Assembly: GCF_018143015.1 (NCBI RefSeq)
Contig: NC_054758.1
Location: 16,718,001 to 16,782,000 of the forward strand
Length of the DNA stretch: 64,000 nt
From: Lytechinus variegatus
Lineage: Eukaryota > Echinodermata > Echinoidea > Temnopleuroida > Toxopneustidae
Reading direction: 5' to 3'
Part shown: piece by piece, positions 10,230-22,200 of the stretch
How positions within the stretch are numbered: the first letter of the stretch is position 1
Layout: every line of letters starts with the position of its first letter
The notes under the pieces: generated by a model
Told to the model about the DNA's origin: nothing
What the model saw: the letters and a program-made list of their open reading frames with translations, nothing else
The model's database searches: none
Position numbers and translations under genes: made by a program

Positions 10230-13200
10230 ATGGCTTTAAGTGACGACGATGTTCAGAAACAGGTAAGCTTTCTAGAATAAGCTTTGAAAATATTTATACC
10301 TATTTTTTGAGTCTTAGATTGGTGGTTGAGAGAGAGTGAGACTGAGAGGAGTGGAATTCGGTCAGCGGTCTGAGAGAGCTGACTGAGCCGTCGACCGTCC
10401 GACTAGGTACGGGTACGGTAGGCGGGTCCCCCTAGGCCCTGGGAGAGTAAAGCCAAGCGCTGGCGTACCGGTACGGTACCCATGGCTAGCCTACGCCTCG
10501 GCTCAGTCTAGTCTTGAGGACGCAATGATGATGATTTTTTTAGATATGTCATATACTTCTTCATCATTGACGTCTTGACACTCTCTCCATAGTGTCTTAA
10601 GCGAAGGACCAAAACAAAGATGGATTTCCCTAAGTCTAAGAAATCCATCTTTTTCATGTTTTTAAACCCAAATCACAAGAATTCCATTAATTTTATTCAT
10701 TCTTACACCTTCCTACGCCTAATGCAAGGCTCCACATTAAATTTTTTTGGTGGTGGCCCATTCGGGCCACCAAAACCTTCAAATAATTTTTTTTGGTGGC
10801 AAACACACAGCGGCAAACACACTATATACCCCAGCTCCAGTAGCTCCCAGTTCCTAAGACGGGCTGTTGTCATCAGGTCACAGTTAGTGAGTCAGACGTA
10901 CCCAACTCAGTGCAGGCTCGTCTTGATAAAGAAGGCTACTTCTCCAACTTGTCGCCTATGTCATCAAGGTGATGAAGACACCATCCGCTTCATAGCTAGA
11001 TGCCATGTGTTTGACACTCAGCGTGATGAACTTCAAGAAGAAGTCAGAAAATTAGGCCTTCCTGCATCGATCTGCTCCTTATTTTCCCAAGACTGCTGTG
11101 AAGACTATGCTAAATCCATTCTATTACCTGTCCATCCAAAACTATCTTCTTCCATGCATGACAAGCTGACCACTAAACTCTTACTCTTCCTGCACTAAAT
11201 CCACATCTCTCGTACCTCCTTTCTCTCTTCTCTCTCTCTTGAATGTGTATTAAATTGTACTGTATCACCGATACTACTCTGTGGAAGTGCTTTGTGCCCT
11301 TATAATCATTTATGCAACAATACAGCAACCAGCTGTAGATCTCCGGGATCAGCGGAGGAAGAAGAAGAAGGTGGCCCATTAGTAAAGTTTGGTGGCCCGA
11401 AAAATATAAAGAAAAACATTAATTTAAAATGAATAAAACAAAGTGAAATATTCTGCAGTCACTAGTTAACACGTACCACTATTCTTTGTACATCTTGTAT
11501 GTAAATCGTGCTTGCTGTTATTTTACTTTGCTTATTTTGTGGTAATATATAAATTGTTCTATCATTGTAAATATGAAATGATTGAAAGAGAATAAAAGAA
11601 TTGTATTGTTCCCAGGTTGTGCATTTTTAATCTCCGTGTCGACACACACTCATAATGGTAAAGTAAATTTAGCAAATTTAGTGCATTTAGCAAACTCAGA
11701 TTTACAAAACAATTATTTTTCCTTTCTTCCTTTTTGATCATAAAACCTAGATTATGCAGGCCCCAAATCCAGTTTATTTTCTCTTTTCCAGCATATTATA
11801 GCAGGAGAAAATCACAGAAAAATATGCTGCAGAATTTATAGAACAAAAGAAAAAATGAAGAAAGAAATGAAAACAAAGAACAGGAATAAAACATTTGAGA
11901 AAAAAACAAGAAAATGTAACTTTGTAAGAAAAATGAATAAGACAAAATTATCAAAAAATGGGGAAAATTATTATTATTATTCAGTAGAAACATGTTCTTT
12001 AATCAGGCATATTCAATGGGAAGGGGTATAAATGGTTTAATCACTGTAAAAAAAAATGAAAGAAAAAAAATGAGAAAACGGCAAAAATTATCTGGAAAAA
12101 ACGGTGAGAAAATTCCTTCCCTATATTTGACAAAATGATGGAAAAATTCACATTTCATATCAATGAAATGCCTTCCCAAAGTATTTACTTCCTTAAGAGT
12201 GGTTTAAGAAGTCATTTGTAAACAAGAAAGAAAGAAGCTGCCTATTTATTTTTGGCTAGAAGAGACACAGCTTCGAAATAAACCAAATATCAACATACAT
12301 ACAAATGCACATACGGGACTGTGATGTACTCACCTATGTGTTTTATGTGTATTAATGCATTTGGAAATCGGTCTTTTTGAGTCAAAAGAGAGGTCATAAT
12401 TCCTCCTTATAATGCTTGCAGATAATCAGGTTTCAGTAATACGGACTGTAGAAGGGCATTTCATTGGTGTAAAATGTGACTTTGACGTAGATTTTTCAGA
12501 GTTCTGGGGAAGATTTCTTAGCAGTAACATTTCGTATCGCAGCTCCCTGAGTCTGAATAGTCTGCTCGTGCACAGCTAGCTGCAGTGGTTTCATGCACGC
12601 AAAGCTCAGCCAGACAGCAGGCGCGGCCGGCTGAATAATAGTTACTGTATGCTAGCGGTAGTAGGCCTACGTACTGTCATGACTATGCAATCTTTGTGTG
12701 TGTGTATTTGTGTGTAGATTAACAAAAAAGGCGCATGACGAATTGGCTTGCAATTTGAACTGCAGAAAGTTGATAAATACATGCAAAATCGGGAGAAAAA
12801 TTGCGCTACTTTGAAAATTATTGGTTGCCCGATTCGGGCCACCAAAACTTAACATTTTTTCAATAATGGTTGCCCGAGATGAATTTTTGGTGGCCCCGGG
12901 CCACCGGGCCACCGCTAATGTCGAGCCTTGCCTAAGGCATAGGAAGGTTTTAAATATTATTATATAAAAATATTAAAAAATGAAGATTTCTTTCCTAACT
13001 GATGCCGCGTAGACCCCTCGTTCCACATGCAAACAACGGGAGTACAATAGCGTCGACCCTTGAACAGCTTATGTATGATGTACTTCCGGCAAGCAATGCC
13101 GTCTTAACGAACAATTTAGAGCTATAAATTCTTATTTAACAAAAATTAAAATTTATTTTTTAATCATGAATAATTCATATCAATATATTTAAATTATCTA

Positions 13201-16200
13201 TGATCACAAATAAATGTTAATATTTGTTAAATAAGAATTTTTATCTCTAAATTGTTCGTTAAGACGGCATTGCTTGCCGGAAGTACGTCATACATAAGCG
13301 GTTCAAGGGTCGACGCTATTGTACTCCCGTTGTTTACATGTGGAACGAGGGTTCTACGCGGCATCAGTTAGGTAAGAAATCTTCATTTTTTAATATTTTT
13401 ATATAATGATATTTAAAACCTTCCTACGCATTAGGCGTAGGAAGGTGTAAGAATGAATAAAATTAATGGAATTCTCGTGATTTTGGTTTAAAAATATGGA
13501 TTTCTTAGGGAAATCCATCTTTGTTTTGGTCCTTCGCTTAAGACACTATGGAGAGAGTGTCAAGACGTCAATGATGAAGAAGTATATGACATATCTAAAA
13601 AAATCATCATCATTGCGTCCTCAAGACTAGGCTCAGTCAGGCTGATTGCAGGGCCGGGTGTTCACAGGCTAGGGCCTCGGCCAGGGGGGGTACATGGCGG
13701 GGGCGGCCAGAATTTGAAGTTGCATTCATCATAGCACAGTCAGCTCAGAGACTCGGAGGTGAATAGATAAAATAACATGGAAATTGGAATGGATTTAGGG
13801 AATTTTAGGGCAGAAGCCATAGCCGAAAGGTCGGTTGTTGTTGGCTGATTATGCTGATGTCAGTAGGAGGAAGAAAAAACTAGACAAAATTACAAGAGGC
13901 AAAAAAAGATGAAAAGATAAACAGAAGTTAAGAATGTGAAAGAAAAAGTAATTTCAAATATGGACAGATTTAAAAAAAGGAGGAGAAAAGAAAAATATAT
14001 AAGGGAGGGATAAATCTCAAAGATTATGAAAGAAGGTTTTAAAAATGTTATTTTAAAAAGTTTTGTGGCAAAAATAATCAATTCTGACTAGTTGCATAGA
14101 AGATACAGGATGGATCCTGTACATGTACGTTTAGTAGTGTCGTTGTTATGGTTAATCATATCCCAGCCATGGCGTAATTTCCTTCAGCAAGAAATTTATC
14201 CATATTGTGCTGCACTCAACCCAGGTGAGGTGAATGGGTACCTGGTAGGAAGAAATTCCTTGAATGCTTGAGCACCTTGAGGCAGCCCAGCTAAAGCCTG
14301 GGTAATAATAGCAGGGCTCGCTGAGAGATAAGTTTCAGAACTGAAGTGGCTTCCATGGGTAAATGTACCTACATGTATATTATTTCTAGGATATCTTTTA
14401 TTATTATTTGTATGTTTTTTTGATTTTTTTTCACAGATCCAACATATGATGGCTTTCATCGACCAGGAAGCCAAGGAAAAGGCAGAGGAAATTGACGCAA
14501 AGGTTAGTTATAGTATGAGGGGATAATAACACAGGGCCTTAGCCCCCCCCCCCCCCCCATGTCCAAACAAGGCCCAGAAAATCCCCAGTGCTGAAGCTAA
14601 AATGTTGCAGATTTGGGCAGTGAAAAGTACCAGCCCCCCCCAAAAAAAAAAAAAAGGTAGTAAAAAACGATAATTATAATTGAATGAATAAATAAATGAA
14701 TACAAAATAAATAAAATTTGGAGAAAAAAAAATGAATGGCCTGTTTCTCTGTTTCTTATGTATTTTATGTTAATATGGGGTCAGCTGGTTCCTCAGGGGC
14801 CCGTTTCTCAACACCTGGACAAGTTAGTCATATCTTTATCCACCAACCACGGAGTTAGTTCCAATCTTACTAAACCCGTTTCTCGAAAGACTTCCTAACT
14901 AAAATACCTTGATATCGATATTATCGGTAAAAAGAGCAGACGAGACGTAGCCTTAGTCACAAAATAGCATAATTTTCAAAAAGAAAAATTATAACAAAAT
15001 TGCAAATATTGTGATGAATTGGGAATTTCATCTTTTAAGAATAATAGCACAGGTATATTATGCACCATACATACTTAGACCATGAAGACTTGAGCATTCA
15101 ATTGCTGAGAAAATGGAATTATGAATAATTGATCTCGTGACTAAAAAATCACATGTGGACGTTGAGATGGGTACCCCCGGGATATCCAATTCTAATAGTT
15201 TACGAAAGTAAAACCATAACGGTTTTCGTTGTAAAATGATGATAATTATACGGTATTTTACGATTCCAAACATCATCAAAATATAGTTTAACAATTTTCT
15301 TTTAAATCTTAGATACTGAAACTTACTATTCGGCAAATTCTATGCATAGATTAGAGATAGAATTTATCAAAATGTTAATAGGGGTCTGAAAACGACAAAT
15401 ACGAGTCCATTTATGGATGGCCTGACGTGGTAGAATCTTTATCAAATAGATTATTTTACTATTTCAAAATGAATGGTTTTGTGGAGTATTACCAACAGTT
15501 TTTGTAGATTCTTTGTATTACCATGATCATAGAATGCATTATCCAACTTGTTTTTTGATGTAATTTCAACATCTTTGATTGATTACGTAAGATTATAATT
15601 TTCACATTTCTAGGCACTTTTGCATGTCATAGTCTACCCACGTGATGCCACTACGTCATTAAGAAAGAAGTTGTGAGTGACAGGTTCGGAGGTGTCATAA
15701 ATATTTAGTGAGGTTGTTGTACCCGATCTTGGTAAAGAGGGCTTCGTGAAACGGTTAGCGGACAAGTAGCTCACTATCTCCGATTTAGTCAAGAAGTTAG
15801 ACTTATGACGGTGTTGAGAAACGGGCCCCCGGTTTCACTCTCCTTTAATTCGTAATGTTTTAAGTGTGTTTTTTTCTATGTATTGCATATATGCTGTTTC
15901 ATATTTTATATTTATTTTGTAAACTAGAAAAACAATTTTTTTATCTTTGTGCATTTTTTTATGGAAAACTTTGATTGGATATTAATGATTTTGGTAATAA
16001 TTTGTTGCCTGTTGAGAAGTCTAACCCCCTATTGAATATATAAGGTCTCCAGTTTGGCATAATAAAGGAAACAGGAAAGAATTCAGTCCTGAAAAATAAT
16101 TTATGGAAAAACGGTCAAAAACACGAAAATGCAATGTCCAATGAAACAACCTTGTAGCAAAAATCATGTAATAGCCAAGCTTTATGTACTACAGTGCTGA

Positions 16201-19200
16201 AATCTTCAAGGGGAAGTTCACCCTGACAAAAAGTTTATTGTAAAAATAGCAGAAAAAATAATAAAAAATATTGCCGAAGGTTTGAGAAAAATTCATCAAA
16301 AAATTAAAAAGTTATTAGAATTTCAATTATTTGATTTGTGACGTCATATGCGAGCAGCATCCCTACATAGCGAACGGTAAAAAATCAATGAAATTTCATT
16401 TTCTCAGAAAATTGAAAATGGTTTTCGCTGTACCTTTTGTATATCAATAGACAAATCATTTCACATCCGATCGTGAATAGAAAACAAAATTAAGTCATAA
16501 GGAACCATACAAAATATGAAATTCATGCATTTTATATTACATAACACATGCGGCAGCTGCTCGTTTATGACGTCACAAATCCAAAACTTTGAACTCTAAT
16601 AACTTTCTTACTTTTTAACGGATTTTCCTCAAACCTTCACCAATATTTTTTACTATTTTTCCTGCTATTTTTACAACAAAGTTTTCTTCAGGGTGAACTT
16701 CCCCTTTAAGTTTTCCACTATTTACAATAGTTTTGTTACGGTATGTGTTTTGTATATGTCACAGGAATTAAAAAAAAAGATCACCAAACAATAGAAAATT
16801 TACATTTTCAGATGACAGAAACCAGAGGAAAATTGGTCCATACAATGTAGTAGTACTACTACCACCCAACCCCACAAAAAATTATAACAACTACTACTAC
16901 TACTTCTACTTCTACTACTACTACTGCTGCTACTACTACTACTAATAATAATAATAATAATAGTAATGATAATTATAAGAATAATAAAATAAATGATAAA
17001 ACAATAAATGAATAAATAAATAAATGAATAAATAAATAAATGAATAAATAAATTAATAAATAAATAAATAAACAAATAAATCTCCATTCTCCATTGTTCA
17101 CTTCGATATAATTTCAAGATGAACAAGATCTGCATGTACATGTGTGTGAGAATGAAGTGGCTGGATCTAAACTGACATGATGCTGAGTGAAGTCAAAACC
17201 AATTTATTTCTAGAGTCAGGAAGTTACCATGAGATATGTTTTCAGTCACATCCTCTGTCTCTATCTCTCTCTCATTCTCTATCTGTCATACATTCACATG
17301 CATCTGATGCATGTACTATATGTTTCATCCTACATTCACTCCTTCTTTCTCTCCCACTCTCTCTTTATCTCTCCCTCTCTCTCTCTCTCTCTTTCCCTCT
17401 TATCACACTATTACTCTTTCTTGTCTTCACCTGAAGACAAGAAAACACTGGTCAAATGTCAAGTTTGGTTGGTCCTTTTCAGGACCAACACTTCCCCAAG
17501 AAAGATAAGTACATGGTGTACCATTAAACCTACTCCATTATTTTTCTTTGCCATGGAAACCTTCAGAAGATTTAGATTTAATTTCTATACATGTGTTGTT
17601 ATTTTCAAGTTTCCAAATCCGTTCAAATAATTTCTTATAGATTTTCTTATGAATGGAAAGAAATGCTGCGTACTTAATAAAACATTTTCTTTTCCTCCCA
17701 TGGCAGTGCTACTTTTAGATACTGGATATAAACACAGTGTACATCATAGTTGCTGTGTGCACGTCATTTAGATTAAGTGATATTGTAAAGGCTCATTTAT
17801 CAAACTGCCTTTCAAAATTACCCCGGCTCAAACTCCAGTTGCTGTTTCCAAAATAATACAAATACAATAACAAATTGCAGCCCCCCCCCCCCCTTCTCTG
17901 AAAAAATGTTTGCCCTATTTGTAAATGATTGTTGATTTTGGAAATTGATATTAAGATGTAGCTCTTAAAACTATTAAAAGCCATGTCTTATAAACAATTA
18001 TGAAGTATTGTATAATACAAATAGTAAAATAATTGCAGCCCCCCCCCCCTCACTGAAAAATGCGCATACATTCGTTATTCCGAAGCTTCGTAATTCCGAA
18101 GGTTCGGTTATTCCGAAGGTTCGTATTTCCGAAGGTTCGTATTTCCGAAGGTTCGTAATTCCGAAGGTTCGTCAATCCGAAAACGAAATAAGGTTCGTAA
18201 TTCCGAAGGTTCGTTAATCCGAAAACGAAATAAGGTTCGTAATTCCGAAGGTTCGTTAATCCGAAAACGAAATAAGGTTCGTAATTCCGAAGGTTCGTTA
18301 ATCCGAAAACGAAATAAGGTTCGTTAATCCGAAAACAAAATAAGGTTCGTAATTCCGAAGGTTCGTTAATCCGAAAACGAAATAAGGTTCGTTAATCCGA
18401 AAATTGAATAAGGTTCGTATTTCCGAAAATGAAAATTATTCATTTTGATAACAAACACGGTGTTGTCATTACAAGATAACACAATATTATGCAATGATAG
18501 TAATAACGATCGATGATACATGCGTGTGTTGTGGCCAAAAGCATGTATTTCATTAAGAATAGGCGCCCGGATCACGCATAGGTTAATTTTAATTGATTTT
18601 ATCTGAGCAATTGGAGGGGGTGTCATTTTTAATAACAGCTTCTGCTGGTAATAAAAATAATACTAATAATGATCCTTGTGAGATGTTGAAAGCGCGAATC
18701 GCAAGCTCAAACTAGTAGACATTTCATGTAACAAGACTTGAACTTAAACATTCTGAGCTATTTTGTAATCGTGAGAAAGATGTGTATCTGACTAAAGAAT
18801 TAACGCGAACGCGAAGCGCGAGCTGTAATTTGTTTATATACTGACCTGGGGCCGTTGCATAAACTTTTTACCTGAGAAAACTCAGATTGTTTTTACCGGA
18901 GTTTTTGCCCTGTGCTAAAGTCAATGGCGGAAATCAGACTAACCTTAGTTTTCAGTTTTACCAAAGTTTTCTCAGGTAAAAAGTTTTATGCAATAGGCTT
19001 CAGAAAGTAATCTTTTAAAGACTGCATTAATTTTTAGTAACTCATGAATCGAATATATATCTCATGAAAGCGCGAACCGCAAGCTTAAAATTTGTGATAT
19101 TCCAACCTGAAAACTGGACATTTTATACATTTTTTTGTAACCAGGAATAGAATGAGTTCCTCAATAAATAATACTTGATGCGAGCGAGAAACGTGAGCCA

Positions 19201-22200
19201 AATTTTTCTGATTTTCCAACCTGAAAACTGGACATTCTAAGCATTCTTGTGAAAAAATGGAATACCCAAAAGGGTATTCCATTTTGAAAAAGGTTACTTT
19301 TTTCCGACGGGATTTTTTGGGGACAAGTATCCACCCCCCCTTGCCTCTGCTTTCCCGGTTTTCATTTTTTGGATTAACGAACCTTATTTTGTTTTCGGAT
19401 TAACGAACCTTATTTCGTTTTCGGATTAACGAACCTTATTTTGTTTTCGGATTAACGAACCTTCGGAAAAACGAACCTTATTTCGTTTTCGGATTAACGA
19501 ACCTCATTTCGTTTTCGGATTAACGAACCTTCGGAAAAACGAACCTTATTTCGTTTTCGGATTAACGAACCTTCGGAACAACGAACCCTATTTCGTTTTC
19601 GGATTATCGAACCTTCGGAACAACGAACCTTATTTCGTTTTCGGATTATCGAACCTTCGGAATAACGAACCGTCGGAATAACGCCACAAATGTTCGGATT
19701 AACGAACCCTTTTTCGTTTTCGGATTAACGAACATCGAGGTATAGGCAATTTACGTGTTTCGGAATTACGAACCTTCGGAATAAAGAACCTTCGGAATTA
19801 CGAAGCTTCGGAATTACGAAGTATCACTGAAAAATGTTTACCCCATTTGTAAATGATTGTTGATTTTGGAAATTGATATTAAGATGTAGCTCTCAAAACT
19901 AAAGCCATGTCTTAACAGTTATGAAGTATTGTATTTGTTGTTTTTTTTTCTTCAATTGTTCATAGGCAGAGGAAGAGTTTCAAATCGAGAAAGGTCGTCT
20001 TGTTCAGCAACAGAGGATCAAGATCTCAGAATTTTACACCCGCAAGGAGAAAAATCTTGATCTTCAAAAGAAAATGTGAGCATTACTTTCATGTACATGT
20101 GTGTTGCGCAAATCACAAAGATACAATATCTGTATTTACATCCACCTGTAAAATCAGATAATGTGAAGTACATAATCATGTAAATGACTGAAATGGCATT
20201 TCCTGTTGAAAACAAATTTATCATTCTCCAAATGTGTCATTCACACTCATACAAAAAAATTATAATTGGGTTGACATCCTTTTTGCCAAATGAAATGTTT
20301 CATTCTTTTGCAGTCCTGTGCCCTGTAACGGAGCTCTGAATTTGGTATCCATTAACAAATGTGATGAGAAAAGAATTAGGATGGCACTATACGTGACATA
20401 GGTATACTGTGACACCAAACTTCAATGAATAGCTTATATTTGGTCCACAATATGTATGACCTCTCATGATCTCACTAAAGACACTCTTCACATCAGCCTC
20501 ATTTATGCTTAGTCATATAGAATAAGATGATATCTTTACCATATGGAGCAATATGTGAAATTTTCATTCATGTACATTAAAGTCTTTTCAGTCTGGGTCG
20601 ATATTAAACACCTGCTTGGTATCAAATTACTTGTGAAAAATCACTCATGATATTGCTACATGTCTAGCATACCAGGAATAAAAGAAATATATCTGAAGGG
20701 GGCTGCTTTTCCTATTGTATTTTCCTACTTTTTATTAAGATCGTATTCTGAAGTCGGATTTAACTTAAACTCGGGCTTAAAGTTGTGGTTTATAAAAGAA
20801 TGGATAGCCAACTGTTAACCTAAATCATTAAACAGTATAGGTATCATATTTCAGCTCATTTGGCTTTGAAATCATTCATAATTGTCTAGGAAGTGTAAAT
20901 AGATGATTGTCTTCACCCTCGATGAATCAGGATAGAGCACAGTAAACATAAGAAACATACAACTTAATTGAAAATTTGGATGCTTTTGGCTTCCCATACT
21001 TAAACCACAACTTTAAGTTAAACCTGACTTCAGAATATGGGCCATTGAGGTCAGTTCAAATGTATGGAGGTTCTTGTATAGTCTGCATGCACAGATGCAT
21101 ATTTGATAATAGGCCTATGTCTAGAGTAAAGACTAGACACCAGAGGCTCAGTCTGTGTCAGTGAAACTAGTCTCACAACTTCAGACTATGCACTATGCAA
21201 ATTGTGAAAACCATGGGTCTGTGCATGCAGACTAGTTCTTGTACAACTCAAGGGGGAGGAGCTATTTCGGTCCTTTCAATCAATCTACTGATAAACCACT
21301 GCTGTAAGATGGGGACTTGGGTACAACTGTTGGCCCTCCCCCCCCCCTGAGAAAAAAAGAGAAATTAATGAATGAATGAATGAGTAGGTGGATGGATGGA
21401 TGGGTGGGTGGATGAATTAATGAATCACTGAATGGTTATAAATGAATGAAATAAAATTCCCTTAAACCCCCCCAAAAAAGAAAAGGGATCAGAAAAAGAA
21501 GAAAATGGATTAAGATAACATATTCTACCTCAGGTATATTATTCTACCTCAGGTAAATTATTTCAAAACTCTCTTTATTTTCATTTTAGTGAGGTCAGAT
21601 TTTTGTTGTTCGCTAGCAGTGACCCTTACGACTTGTTCTGGGGCCCGTTGCAGAAAGAGTTGCGATCAAACGCAACTCAAAAAATCTTGCGTAACTTGAT
21701 TGTCAGCCAATGAAACACCCGTATTCGGGACTTGCACTCGATATTTTGACTTGCGTTCAAATGCAATTCTTTCTGCAACAGGCCCCTGCTCCCTCAAAGT
21801 TGTTTGCTCATTAACACCACTGCCCATAATAACCTGTGTTTGTTATTGTTTTTATGTGTTCCAGTCTCCAGTCAAACATGCTCAACCAGGCCAGGCTCAA
21901 AGTCCTGAAATGCAGAGAAGACCACGTGCAGGCCGCACTGGACGAAGCCCAGGAAAGGCTTACAGAACTCACCAAGAACAAGGCCAAGTATAGGCAGGTC
22001 CTGCAAGGCTTGATCACGCAAGGTCTCTTTCAGCTCCTGGAACCCAACGTCGTCATCCGCTGCAAGGAAAGTGATGTCAGCGCGTGTAAGGTAAGTGACT
22101 GGCAGGGAAAAAATGACACGGGGGCTTGAGGCGATTTTGCCCCTGAAATGATCCAAAGAGCCCAGGGGGGTGGTTTACAAAGAATTAAAGGTCAAGTCCA

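Larger units (their letters stand above)
10509..13629. mobile_element. Mutator-like palindromic transposon with 9-bp target duplication
   Basis: The ends are TAGTCTTGAGGACGC and its exact complement GCGTCCTCAAGACTA. They are flanked by a perfect direct repeat GGCTCAGTC (10,500-10,508 and 13,630-13,638). A 9-bp duplication with long inverted repeats is the usual signature of Mutator-like elements. The outer ~125 bp of the two arms are identical by eye, which suggests a recent insertion. The arms continue inward as a second inverted repeat (12,931-13,170 against about 13,200-13,430) around a short AT-rich loop. Without the nested insertion the element would be about 908 bp and nearly all palindrome. 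It encodes no transposase, so it is non-autonomous. It lies in ATP6V1E intron 1. Confidence 0.85.
18063..19823. mobile_element. Foldback transposon with tandem-repeat arms (TU-like)
   Basis: Two arms face each other: about 18,070-18,430 in one orientation and about 19,365-19,820 in the other. Each is built from two interleaved units. One is about 16 bp (GTTCGTAATTCCGAAG) and one about 26 bp (GTTCGTTAATCCG followed by AAAACGAAATAAG). A 13-bp direct repeat TCACTGAAAAATG flanks the whole (18,050-18,062 and 19,824-19,836), read as the target duplication. Sea-urchin TU elements are known for inverted repeats built from short tandem repeats; assignment to TU is by architecture only. The middle holds a short degenerate satellite and a small hairpin element. 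No transposase was recognised. Confidence 0.8.
17845..19955. repeat. Tandem duplication of an intronic segment, second copy split by a foldback element
   Basis: A block starting near TTGCAGCCCCCC and running through GTTGATTTTGGAAATTGATA to ATGAAGTATTGTAT occurs at about 17,870-18,018. It occurs again in two pieces around the foldback insertion (about 18,034-18,062 and 19,824-19,935). The second copy ends about 30 bp before ATP6V1E coding exon 3, so the duplication reaches the acceptor region. Confidence 0.75.

Noticed and set aside
10620-11198. Intact host gene of 192 codons in ATP6V1E intron 1
   Set aside because: The frame runs from Mutator-like arm through hAT end into the LINE tail; only the last ~110 codons are meaningful, as a truncated LINE ORF.
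18063-18430. CRISPR-like alternation of short repeats
   Set aside because: Repeats and 'spacers' are both repeated units, the array is mirrored at 19.4-19.8 kb, and the genome is a metazoan one. It is a foldback arm.
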